NCBI RefSeq assembly: GCF_904848665.1
Contig: NZ_CAJHCQ010000038.1
Span: 1 to 41,363 of the forward strand
Length of the DNA stretch: 41,363 nt
Source of the DNA: Paraburkholderia hiiakae
Lineage (GTDB): Bacteria > Pseudomonadota > Gammaproteobacteria > Burkholderiales > Burkholderiaceae
Direction of reading: 5' to 3'
In this document: in pieces, positions 25,314-33,096 of the stretch
Layout of the letters: each line of letters begins with the position of its first letter
Numbering within the stretch: position 1 is the stretch's first letter
Program-made: the position numbers and the translations under genes
Notes under the pieces: generated by a model
The model's input: only the letters and a program-made list of their open reading frames with translations
What the model was told of the DNA's origin: nothing
Database searches by the model: none

Positions 25314-26147
25314 ATGAAACGCAGCATCTGGGGCGCAGTGCCAGGCGCACTGTTGACGGCACTCATGGTCGTGGCATCGACCTCCGCGCATGCGGATCGT
25401 CTGGACGATATCAAGCGGGCAGGCGTATTGCGCGTTGCTGCATTCGACAGCAACGCGCCGTTCGGTTTCGTCGACCCGAAAGACAATCAGATCGTTGGGC
25501 TTGACGTGGACTACGCGCGCGCTGTGGCCAAGAGCCTTGGTGTGAAGCTGGAAATTCAGCCCACCAATCCCGCCAACCGCATCGCGTTTCTGAAGTCGGG
25601 CAAGGTCGATCTGGTATTCGCCAACTTTACGATTACCGACGATCGCAAGAAGGAAGTGGATTTCAGCACGCCGTATTTCGCGTCCGGCACTCAGTTCATT
25701 GCGAAGAAAGGCGTGCTGAAGTCTTCGGAACAGCTCAATGGCCTGCGTATTGGTGCGGACAAAGGCACGACCAACGAGCAACAGGTGCGCGCGAAATTCC
25801 CGAACGCAACCATCGTCGCCTACGATGACACGCCTTTCGCTTTCGCTGCGCTGCGCACGGGGAACGTGCAGGCCATTACGCAGGACGGTCCGAAGCTCGT
25901 CGCGCTACTTGCACGCGCGCCGGACAAGGAGAACTACGAGATTCCCCCGTTCACGATCTCGAACGATTACGAAGGCGTTGGCGTACCCAAAGGCGAGACG
26001 CGTTTGCTCGATGCGGTGAACAGCACGCTGACGCACCTGGAAACCGACGGCGAAGCCGCGCAGATTTATGACAAGTGGTTCGGCCCGAAGAGTGCGGCGC
26101 CGCTGCCCCGTCTCTTCAAGATCGGCGATCCGCAAAAGAACAGTTGA
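25314..26147 (+). CDS. Periplasmic amino-acid-binding protein of an ABC transporter (SBP family 3)
   Basis: 277 residues; AGAAGGAAA lies about 9 bases before ATG 25314. The signal peptide covers residues 1-27 (cleavage near AHA-DR). SBP_bac_3 body: RLDDIKRAGVLRVAAF, PFGFVDPKDNQIVGLDVDYARAVAKSLGVKLEI, RIAFLKSGKVDLVFANFTITDDRKKEVDFSTPYF, and the second-lobe motif GLRIGADKGTTNEQ. This family binds polar amino acids (Gln, Glu, Arg, His, Cys). Two permease genes follow at 16 bp and then overlapping, so it is one operon. The amine oxidase and PuuR-like regulator downstream hint at a polyamine- or amino-acid-related substrate (inference). Confidence 0.92.
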   Translation: MKRSIWGAVPGALLTALMVVASTSAHADRLDDIKRAGVLRVAAFDSNAPFGFVDPKDNQIVGLDVDYARAVAKSLGVKLEIQPTNPANRIAFLKSGKVDLVFANFTITDDRKKEVDFSTPYFASGTQFIAKKGVLKSSEQLNGLRIGADKGTTNEQQVRAKFPNATIVAYDDTPFAFAALRTGNVQAITQDGPKLVALLARAPDKENYEIPPFTISNDYEGVGVPKGETRLLDAVNSTLTHLETDGEAAQIYDKWFGPKSAAPLPRLFKIGDPQKNS

Positions 26148-26163
26148 GCGCTGCGGCTGATTC

Positions 26164-26895
26164 ATGCATAACTGGCTTGAACCGAAGTATCTCGCGTGGC
26201 TCGAACAAGGTTTCTTCGTTACGTTGATGCTCTCCGCCTGCGCGGCGTCGTGCGCGACGCCGCTGGGCTTTCTGCTGGCGGTCGCGCGCACGGCACGTAC
26301 CCGTGCGATTGCACGCGTGGCGGCGCTCTACGTGTTCGTCTTCCGCAATTCGCCGCTGCTCGTTCAACTGCTGTTCTGGTATTTCGGCGCCGCGACTGTG
26401 TTGCCGTCCGGCTGGATGAACTGGCTCAACACGCCGCACCTGGCAACGTTCGGGCCGCTCACGCTGCGCTGGCCGAGTTTCGAACTGTTCGCTGGCTGGG
26501 TCGGACTGACCTGCTACACCACAGCGTTCATCGGCGAAGAGTTTCTGGCCGGTATGCGAGGCGTGAACCATGCGCAGTGGCACGCAGCCGCAGCGCTTGG
26601 CATGAGCCGTTACGCGACCCTGCGCTATGTGATCCTGCCACAGGCGTTGCGCATTGCGACGCCGCCGCTCGCTGGCCAATACATGAACGTGATAAAAAAC
26701 TCGTCGCTGACGATGGCGATCGGCGTTGGGGAACTGTCGTACATGTCGCGCCAGGTCGATACGGAGAGCTTCAGGACGTTCCAGGCATTCGGCACGGCCA
26801 CCTTCTTCTATGTGCTGGCGATCGCGGTGATCGAGGTCGCGCTGGTGCTCTGGCAACGCGGCGGTCCGCGCGGGTTGCAGCGAGGCCGTGCGTGA
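26164..26895 (+). CDS. Polar amino-acid ABC transporter permease (HisM/GlnP family), first subunit
   Basis: 243 residues. Five to six membrane segments and the EAA loop of binding-protein-dependent permeases (HAAAALGMSRYATLRYVILPQALRIATPPLA, with G-x3-R-x6-LPQA). The N-terminal part has the His/Glu/Gln/Arg/opine family pattern FRNSPLLVQLLFWYF. It forms a heterodimer with the next gene product in the inner membrane. Its stop overlaps the GTG of the next gene (GTGA at 26892-26895). Confidence 0.92.
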   Translation: MHNWLEPKYLAWLEQGFFVTLMLSACAASCATPLGFLLAVARTARTRAIARVAALYVFVFRNSPLLVQLLFWYFGAATVLPSGWMNWLNTPHLATFGPLTLRWPSFELFAGWVGLTCYTTAFIGEEFLAGMRGVNHAQWHAAAALGMSRYATLRYVILPQALRIATPPLAGQYMNVIKNSSLTMAIGVGELSYMSRQVDTESFRTFQAFGTATFFYVLAIAVIEVALVLWQRGGPRGLQRGRA

Positions 26896-27599
26896 ACGAG
26901 TTCGAGTGGTTTCCTGCTTTGCGTTATCTGATGCTCGGCGCGTTTCCGGCGGGACCGCTGGGTGGCGTTGCGCTGACGATCGCGCTCTCCGTGGTGTCGG
27001 CGCTGCTCGCGGCGTTGATCGGACTCGTGCTTGGCGTCGCGCTCGCGATGACGCGCGGAGTCACGCGTCTCGCACTGACCGCCGGAGTCGCGTTCTTTCG
27101 CGCGATACCGGTGCTCATGCTGATTTTCTGGACCTTCTTCTTGATGCCGATCCTGCTGCACGTCGACGTTCCGGGCCTTGCGACCGTCGTGTGTGCACTG
27201 GCGCTGATCGGCGGCGCGTATCTGTCGCATTCGGTCTATGCGGGCATCACGTCGATCAGCGATGGACAGCGGCAGGCTGCGCTCTCGCTTGGCTTGACGC
27301 GCTGGCAGGCATTACGCGAAGTCATCCTGCCGCAAGCGGTGCGGGTGATGATGCCGTCGTTCGTGAATCAGTGGGTGGCGTTGATCAAGGACACGTCGCT
27401 CGCCTATATCGTCGGTGTGCCGGAGTTCACGTTTCTCGCCAATCAACTCAATAATCGCCTGCTGGTGTATCCGGCGCAGATCTTCCTGTTCGTCGGGCTC
27501 GTTTATCTGCTGCTGTGCGGTGCGCTGCAGTGGAGTGCCAATGCGCTGCTCGCGCGCCGCAAGCTGCCGAGGCTGCATGGAGGCGAAGCCGCCCGGTGA
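26892..27599 (+). CDS. Polar amino-acid ABC transporter permease, second subunit
   Basis: 235 residues from GTG 26892, which overlaps the previous stop; the frame is open further upstream but that part lies inside the first permease. Membrane segments and EAA loop: RQAALSLGLTRWQALREVILPQAVRVMMPSFVNQW, with the FFRAIPVLMLIFWTFF motif of the HisM/GlnP family. No ATP-binding subunit gene follows; the next gene is a flavin oxidase. The transporter must borrow an ATPase encoded elsewhere. Confidence 0.92.
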   Translation: MNEFEWFPALRYLMLGAFPAGPLGGVALTIALSVVSALLAALIGLVLGVALAMTRGVTRLALTAGVAFFRAIPVLMLIFWTFFLMPILLHVDVPGLATVVCALALIGGAYLSHSVYAGITSISDGQRQAALSLGLTRWQALREVILPQAVRVMMPSFVNQWVALIKDTSLAYIVGVPEFTFLANQLNNRLLVYPAQIFLFVGLVYLLLCGALQWSANALLARRKLPRLHGGEAAR

Positions 27600-27701
27600 C
27601 ACTGCGCTGCTCGTGCTCGGAACGCAGGCAGGGGGCGTGGGTGAGCGTCGAGACGAAGCGCGGGCGACTACCGCACTGCGCACCATAACCAGGTTGCGTG
27701 C

Positions 27702-27751
27702 GTGAAATTGTCGTGATATTTTTTCATGAAATTTAACGTGAAAAATTTCAC
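27702..27751. promoter_or_regulatory. Cluster of GTGAAA half-sites before the amine oxidase gene
   Basis: In a strikingly AT-rich patch: GTGAAATT at 27702, the palindrome TTTCATGAAA (27722-27731) and GTGAAA-AA-TTTCAC (27738-27751, 6-bp arms). The outer arms GTGAAATT / AATTTCAC also pair. The cluster ends 11 bp before ATG 27763, so it would overlap a promoter or block it. It is a likely operator array for the PuuR-like regulator at 29072 (inference). Confidence 0.55.
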
Positions 27752-27762
27752 TTGCGCGCCCC

Positions 27763-29058
27763 ATGTTCGCCGAATCGACTCGTCATATAGAAAGCTATTA
27801 CGCAAGTCACTACGCCGAAAGCGGCGCGCTGCCCGAGCGCCCCGCGCTGGCGGGCGATCACCACGCGGACGTTCTGGTTGTCGGCGCAGGCTTCAGCGGC
27901 CTGCACACGGCGTTGCGGCTCGCGCTGGCCGGGCGGCGCGTGGCGCTCGTCGAGGCGAGCCGCGTGGCGTGGGCCGCCTCGGGACGCAACGGCGGTCAGG
28001 CGCTGCTCGGCTGGTCGTGCGACATGCCGCCGTTCGAGCAAGCGCTGGGTTTGGCGGGCGCGCGCGAGCTGTGGGACAGCATGCGCTGGGCCGCCGCCGA
28101 AGTGCGCGCGTTGCCTGCGCGGCACGGCTTTGACATCGACTACCGGCCAGGCAGCCTGTGGGCGGCAGTCCGGCGTTCGCGTGTCGCCATGCTCGAAGCC
28201 GCCCGCGACGAGGCCGCGCAAAAGTGGGGCTACGAGCGCCTGCGGTTCATTCCCGAGTCGGAGATGCCGGAGTGGATCGGCAGCCGCCGTTATCGCGCGG
28301 CGCTCTACGATCCTGAGGCGGGGCATCTCGATCCGCTCAAGCTCGCGCTCGGCCTCGCCGACGCCATCGAGCGCGCGGGCGGCGCCATCTTCGAGCAAAG
28401 CCGTGTGCTCGCGTATCGCGAAACGCCGAGTGGCTACGTGGCGAGCACGCGGGAAGGCACGGTGCGCGCCGGCGCGCTGGTGCTCGCCTGCAACGCCTAC
28501 ATCGACCGGCTCGATAGCGATCTCGCAGGCCGAGTGCTGCCCGTGGGCACCTGGCAGGTCGCCACGCGCAGGCTCGACCCTGCGCTTGCTCGCTCGCTGC
28601 TGCCGCGCAACAGTTGCGTGATCGACAATCAGTTCGTGCCGGACTACTTCCGCCTGAGCCCGGACGATCGCTTGCTTTTTGGCGGTGCGTGCACCTATCT
28701 TGGCGGCATCCCGAAGGACATTGGCGCGGCGATCCGCCCGAATCTCGAGCGCGCATTCCCGCCGCTGCGCGGCGTCGAATTCGACTACGCGTGGGGCGGT
28801 CATATCGACATCAGTATTCGCCGCACGCCCGACGTCGGTCATGAACGCGATCGCTACTGGCTGCAGGGCTTTTCCGGGCACGGCGTCCTGCCGACGCTCG
28901 CGGCGGCGCGCGCCGTTGCCGATGCCATCCTCGGCGAGCCGCGTTTGCTCTCGCTCTATGAGCGCATGCATAATCCGCGCTTTCCGGGCGGCGAGCGCTT
29001 CGCAGCGCCCCTCGAGGCGCTCGGCAAGTTGTGGTATCGCCTGCGCGACGTCGTGTGA
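27763..29058 (+). CDS. PuuB/OrdL-type FAD-dependent amine oxidoreductase
   Basis: 431 residues. N-terminal patch SYYASHYAES typical of gamma-glutamylputrescine oxidase-like proteins; FAD dinucleotide fold VLVVGAGFSGLHTALRLA at about 38-56 followed by acidic E65 (VALVEA); SGRNGGQALLGW near 79-90, where the flavin contact lies; C-terminal HGVLPTLAAARAVADAI. DAO family of about 430 residues, full length. E. coli PuuB oxidises gamma-glutamylputrescine; relatives act on other secondary amines or amino acids. A cupin-HTH regulator of the PuuR type follows within 14 bp. No puuA/puuC/puuD genes are nearby, so the exact substrate is open. Confidence 0.85.
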   Translation: MFAESTRHIESYYASHYAESGALPERPALAGDHHADVLVVGAGFSGLHTALRLALAGRRVALVEASRVAWAASGRNGGQALLGWSCDMPPFEQALGLAGARELWDSMRWAAAEVRALPARHGFDIDYRPGSLWAAVRRSRVAMLEAARDEAAQKWGYERLRFIPESEMPEWIGSRRYRAALYDPEAGHLDPLKLALGLADAIERAGGAIFEQSRVLAYRETPSGYVASTREGTVRAGALVLACNAYIDRLDSDLAGRVLPVGTWQVATRRLDPALARSLLPRNSCVIDNQFVPDYFRLSPDDRLLFGGACTYLGGIPKDIGAAIRPNLERAFPPLRGVEFDYAWGGHIDISIRRTPDVGHERDRYWLQGFSGHGVLPTLAAARAVADAILGEPRLLSLYERMHNPRFPGGERFAAPLEALGKLWYRLRDVV

Positions 29059-29071
29059 CAGAGAGATACGT

Positions 29072-29629
29072 ATGGACCAGCAGGACGAAATAGAAGGCCT
29101 CGCGATTCTCATTCGCGATCTGCGCAAACACAAGAAGGTGACGCTCGCCGATCTCGCGCAAAAAATTGGCCGCTCGGTGGGCTTTCTTTCGCAGGTCGAA
29201 CGTGGTCTTTCGCGGCCCACGGTGGCGGATCTCACGGCCATCGGCGAGGCGCTGCAGACGCCCACCACTTACTTCTACAGCGTGAGCATGCCGCGCGAGC
29301 TGCCGTGGGTCACGAGACCAGGCGAGCGGCGCACGCTTTACTATGGCGGCGGCATTACGGACGTGCTCGTTTCGCCCAGCATGTCCTCGGGTTTCTCGAT
29401 GCTGGAGAGCCAGCTCGACCCTGGCGCGACGAGCGGCGAGCGCCCCGTCGACGACAGCGACGAGCAGGGCGGCTTCGTGCTCGAAGGCGAGCTCACGATC
29501 TGGCTGGAGGGCAACGAAGAACCCGTGACGCTGCGGGCCAACGACAGCTTCCAGTTGCCGGCGCGCTGCCGTTTCCGTTATGCCAATCTCGCAGATGCGC
29601 CGGCGCGCGTGCTATGGGTTTTCACCTGA
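29072..29629 (+). CDS. PuuR-like HTH (XRE) plus cupin regulator
   Basis: 185 residues from ATG 29072; the frame is open upstream but overlaps the oxidase. HTH_3 about 10-66: LRKHKKVTLADLAQKIGRSVGFLSQVERG, then SRPTVADLTAIGEAL. Cupin_2 about 110-182: SGERPVDDSDEQGGFVLEGELTIWLEG, then NDSFQLPARCRFRYAN. It resembles PuuR, the repressor of putrescine utilisation, whose cupin domain senses the amine. It is co-transcribed with the oxidase (13-bp gap). Its probable target is the GTGAAA cluster before 27763. Confidence 0.87.
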   Translation: MDQQDEIEGLAILIRDLRKHKKVTLADLAQKIGRSVGFLSQVERGLSRPTVADLTAIGEALQTPTTYFYSVSMPRELPWVTRPGERRTLYYGGGITDVLVSPSMSSGFSMLESQLDPGATSGERPVDDSDEQGGFVLEGELTIWLEGNEEPVTLRANDSFQLPARCRFRYANLADAPARVLWVFT

Positions 29630-30249
29630 GACTGGCCGTCGAGGCCGAACGCGGCGAGTCGACAAATAATCAGTATGACTGAGCAATACATCGACTGAAC
29701 ACGCTAAATCCTTTTGCGCTGACGCTAGCAAAGGCGAAAGGCGTTCATGCGTGTCTTACGTTGCGCAACTGAAAGGCAGGATGCGATTCGGCAGCCCGCC
29801 ATTCCGGCTTTGGATCGCGGTTCCGAAGTTGCATAACGGCCCGCTCGGGCCGCCCGGGCGGCTCGCCGGATGTCTTGCTGGCCGGCATCCCCGCAGGGAA
29901 CACAGACCGGCGGTTGCCCCGGTGAGGCATTTTTTTCTGGCTTGGTCAAAATCGGAAACATCGCTGATTTTTCTTATCCGTTAGCGGTCATCTGCACGAA
30001 TCGTTCCTGTATCGACCTGCTTGAAACCGCCGTAATGTCGTTTTTGTGCCTTTTTGCCAATTTTTAACGTGGTTTTGTCTACACAGTAACTCCGCGTTGT
30101 GCTATTGATTCGGCTTTCGCCCCTTGCGCGCCCAGCGCAAAACGCGTGCCGGGCGGGCGATCGACGCGTTTCCATATGCAACGCGATTTGCCTGTTTTGC
30201 CCGCGTGAGGTAGGGTATGCAGGTTTTCTCAACTCAACACAGGTAGCAG
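29630..30249. other. 620-bp non-coding interval, possible dispersed repeat
   Basis: No frame shows a credible protein. The stretch 29725-29961 is unusually GC-rich with local inverted symmetry (GGGCCGCCCGGGC near 29848) and then changes sharply to AT-rich DNA (29930-30110). Its texture resembles the short intergenic repeats of Paraburkholderia, but a second copy is not present in this window. The right end must hold the HU promoter. Confidence 0.3.
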
Positions 30250-30528
30250 ATGAACAAACAGGAACTCATTGACGCAGTCGCCGCTAGCACGGGCGAGACC
30301 AAGGCAGCCACGGGCGCAGCCATCGACGCGATTCTCGACGTCGTTACGCGTGCGGTCACCTCGGGTGACTCCGTGCAACTCGTCGGCTTCGGCTCGTTCT
30401 CGACTGGCCAGCGTGCCGCCCGCGTGGGCCGCAACCCGGCCACGGGTGCGGAGATCCAGATTGCCGCCGCCAAGACGGTGAAGTTCACCGCTGGCAAGGC
30501 ATTCAAGGACGCCGTCAACGCGTCGTGA
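30250..30528 (+). CDS. hup: HU-family nucleoid DNA-binding protein
   Basis: 92 residues, the usual HU length. N-terminal helix MNKQELIDAVAASTG, beta-arm motif QLVGFGSFSTGQRAARVGRNPATGAEIQI with the intercalating Pro in RNPATG, and C-terminal KFTAGKAFKDAVN. HU bends and compacts DNA as a dimer. Single gene. The long upstream gap suggests its own regulated promoter. Confidence 0.95.
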   Translation: MNKQELIDAVAASTGETKAATGAAIDAILDVVTRAVTSGDSVQLVGFGSFSTGQRAARVGRNPATGAEIQIAAAKTVKFTAGKAFKDAVNAS

Positions 30529-30677
30529 TGCCAGGTCCGCCGTCATGGCGGGATACGCGCGCTGCTGGCTTGCTGGCGCGCGGCGCAGTATCACGCCAGT
30601 ACGGTGGCACGCACTCAGGCAAGTGGCATCACGCCGCTCGTCTGAGTGTGTAAAACGAGGGCGCAAGGCCTTCGGCA

Positions 30678-30710
30678 AGCCGGCGTGCTCACATGCCGGC
30701 CGCTTTTTCT
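30678..30710 (+). terminator. Rho-independent terminator downstream of hup
   Basis: GCCGGCGTG-CTCA-CATGCCGGC: 9-bp stem with one G-T pair and a tetraloop, followed by CGCTTTTTCTT. It lies 150 bp after the HU stop, so the transcript has a long 3-prime tail. Confidence 0.7.
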
Positions 30711-30764
30711 TCCCTGATTCTCTTACGGTATCCGAAGCGTTTCTCACGCCTCGCGTGTTGAAAC

Positions 30765-32267
30765 TCAGGCATCGCGCGCTGCGTCGGCTTCCATCGCCGT
30801 GCCGCTCATTTCGTTGCGGCGGCGCTTGGCCTCGTACATCGCCGCATCGGCTTCACGCAGCATCGCTTCCACGCTTTCGCCTTCCTCGCAGCTCGCAAAA
30901 CCCATTGAAAAGCTCAGTTTCGGTCCGCCGTAAAACTGGTTGTTCAACTCCACGAGTTTGGTGATGCTGTCCACCACGGTTTGCGCATCGCGCGCGTCGG
31001 CGCCGGGCATCAGCACGGCAAATTCGTCGCCGCCGATGCGCGCGGCCTGATACGGCTTCTGGATTGCTTTCGCGAGCACTTCGCCTGCGCGGCGCAGCAA
31101 CGCGTCGCCGGCCGCGTGGCCAAGCTGGTCGTTCACTGTCTTCAAGTTGTCCATATCGACGACGATCGCGCTCACCGGGAATGGCCCCTTGCGATGCAGA
31201 CGATTGAGTTCGTCCACATAGAACGAGCGGTTCTTGAGCTTCGTGAGCACGTCATGCTTGCCGAGGAATTCGAGGTAGGCCTCGGCTTTCTTGCGCGCCG
31301 TGATGTCGGTGAGCGCGAGCAGCACGAGGTCCCATTGCGTCTCGTGGCCCGGAAACACCGAAAACTGCAGGTGCACGTTGACTTCGCTGCCGTCGAGCGC
31401 GTAGTTCACCACCTCGCGCTGCTGGAACAGGCGGCCTTCCCATAGCTCGAGCAATTGCTCGCGGAAATGCGGGCGCATTTCGTCGCGGAACACTTCGGGC
31501 AGGCGCGCGAGCAGCGTGGCTTTGTCCGGCGCGCGAAACATGCCCAGCGTATAGTGATTCACGTCGAGCACCTGGATCTCGCTCATGCAGCGCTCGACGA
31601 ATTCAGGGTGTACGTCGGTGAAGGTGCGAAAGTCGATGATGCCCTGCTCGCGGACTTCGTTGAGCAACTCGCGAATGGCAGAGAAGTTTTCGACCCACAG
31701 CGAAACCGGCGCGTGCTCGAAAATGCCGAGCGCGTATTGCTCGCTCGCGGCCGCACGATGGCGCGCTTCTTCGAGCGCCGAGACGTCTTCGATGGCCACG
31801 AGCACGCGGCTCCAGTCGGCTTCGTGGCCTGGCAGGATCACGCCACGCAACAAGATGTCCATGCGCCGGCCGCGCAGCGTGTAGTTCACGCTCTTGCTCT
31901 CGAACGTGCTATGGCCGTCCCACATCTGCTCGAGTTCGCCCACGTGCGCCTGAAACATGTCATCGCGCAGCACCTGGGCGAGATGCGCGGCGAGTTCTTC
32001 ATAGTCGCGCGCACCGTAAAGATCGAGCGTATGGCGGTTGACCTTGAGCACGCGGATGCAGGCGGAACATTCGGCCACGCGACGCGGATCGTCTTCGAGG
32101 AAACGGCGCAGGTTGGTCACGCCTTGTGCGCGCCAGCGATCGAAGAGCGCGCGCAGCTGGCTATAGTCTTCGAGCCACAAGGAGGTGGGCGTCACGTCGA
32201 AGAAGTCGAGCAGATCGACGCCCATGTTGGCAAAACTGGCAGCAGTGGCCGGGGTGCCTTGTTGCAT
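30765..32267 (-). CDS. Diguanylate cyclase with two tandem PAS-type modules
   Basis: 500 residues from ATG 32267; the frame extends to 32357 but without homology. Two similar ~130-residue sensory modules (about 15-165 and 175-330) each start with P-x-SLW-x-E-x-[YF]S-x-[IL]R-x-L, contain L-x-VN-x-[HY]TL and end with H-E-x-[DQ]W-x-x-VL-[VL]A, so the second is a duplicate of the first. The GGDEF domain runs from about 345: GKHDVLTKLKNR, VDMDNLKTVNDQLGHAAGD, and an intact GGDEF signature at 412-416. The inhibitory RxxD site is missing (Q and Y at its positions), so the enzyme probably lacks product inhibition. No membrane segment; cytoplasmic c-di-GMP synthesis. Confidence 0.9.
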   Translation of the reverse strand: MQQGTPATAASFANMGVDLLDFFDVTPTSLWLEDYSQLRALFDRWRAQGVTNLRRFLEDDPRRVAECSACIRVLKVNRHTLDLYGARDYEELAAHLAQVLRDDMFQAHVGELEQMWDGHSTFESKSVNYTLRGRRMDILLRGVILPGHEADWSRVLVAIEDVSALEEARHRAAASEQYALGIFEHAPVSLWVENFSAIRELLNEVREQGIIDFRTFTDVHPEFVERCMSEIQVLDVNHYTLGMFRAPDKATLLARLPEVFRDEMRPHFREQLLELWEGRLFQQREVVNYALDGSEVNVHLQFSVFPGHETQWDLVLLALTDITARKKAEAYLEFLGKHDVLTKLKNRSFYVDELNRLHRKGPFPVSAIVVDMDNLKTVNDQLGHAAGDALLRRAGEVLAKAIQKPYQAARIGGDEFAVLMPGADARDAQTVVDSITKLVELNNQFYGGPKLSFSMGFASCEEGESVEAMLREADAAMYEAKRRRNEMSGTAMEADAARDA

Positions 32268-32462
32268 GTCGGTTGGATGTAAGGGAGCGGGGCGCGGCGG
32301 GCTGTGCCGCACGAATAACCGAATCCTGGCACACCTTGGGGGCCGAGTGGGCGTCAACGATGCAGATGCAGCGTCGCCGCGGCGTCGGTGGTGGCCGATT
32401 CGTCGTCCAGTAAGCCAACATGTTTAACGGCCGATTCGGGGAAAAACCTGAGCAGATAACGT

Positions 32463-32493
32463 CGCCTTTCGACGCGTTACGCATCGAAAGGCG
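32463..32493. terminator. Hairpin after the DUF427 gene
   Basis: Perfect 10-bp arms CGCCTTTCGA / TCGAAAGGCG with an 11-base loop, 12 bp downstream of the minus-strand stop at 32505. No clear T-run. Confidence 0.45.
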
Positions 32494-32504
32494 GCGCGGC
32501 GCGT

Positions 32505-32882
32505 TCAATCGGACGTTTCGATCGCATCGACACGATCAGGGTAGAACGCAAGATGGTCCTTGATTGCCGACACCGCTTCATGCGGCGTTTCGTAGCTCCA
32601 TATCGCGTTCACGGCTTGCGCGCCGCCTGGCGTGATCGAGTAGTACGAAGCCTCGCCCTTGTAGGGGCACCAGCTCTTGTGTTCCGTACGCGAGAGCAGC
32701 GACATGTCGGCGTCCTCTCGCGGTATGTAAAACACCGCCGGATAGCTCGCCTCGCGCAGTGTGAGCGCGCGGCGCGTATCGGCAACTACGCGGCCGCCTG
32801 CTTTCACCACCACGCGCGTGCGCGCCGGTTCGACCGTGATCGGGTGATCGGGGCCTGGGATCTTGACGGTCCGTGTGTCCAT
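32505..32882 (-). CDS. DUF427 protein
   Basis: 125 residues, the usual size of the family; GAGGAA lies upstream of ATG 32882. Family motifs: VEPARTRVVVKAGGRVVADTRRA, PAVFYIPREDADMSLL, HKSWCPYKGEASYYSI (the most conserved block, with WCPYKG) and a final AIKDHLAFYPDRVD. DUF427 forms a small beta-sandwich of unknown function, common in actinobacteria and proteobacteria. It stands alone, divergent from ssuD with a 214-bp gap, so shared control is possible. Confidence 0.9.
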   Translation of the reverse strand: MDTRTVKIPGPDHPITVEPARTRVVVKAGGRVVADTRRALTLREASYPAVFYIPREDADMSLLSRTEHKSWCPYKGEASYYSITPGGAQAVNAIWSYETPHEAVSAIKDHLAFYPDRVDAIETSD

Positions 32883-33096
32883 GACTGGGTTCCTCGCGAA
32901 GGTGGAAAGGCAGGCGTTTAGCCGAATACATGATATGCAATTGCAGATTAACTGGTAGGGGAAAGCGCTGCGGACTGTTTCAATGGGGGCGCGACTGAGT
33001 TCGACGCACGGGCGGCGATAGTCACGCGATTGCGCCGCAAGCCTGCGTGCTTCGAGTCATCGCCCGCGCCTTCATTTACCCGCAGCAGGATCACTG

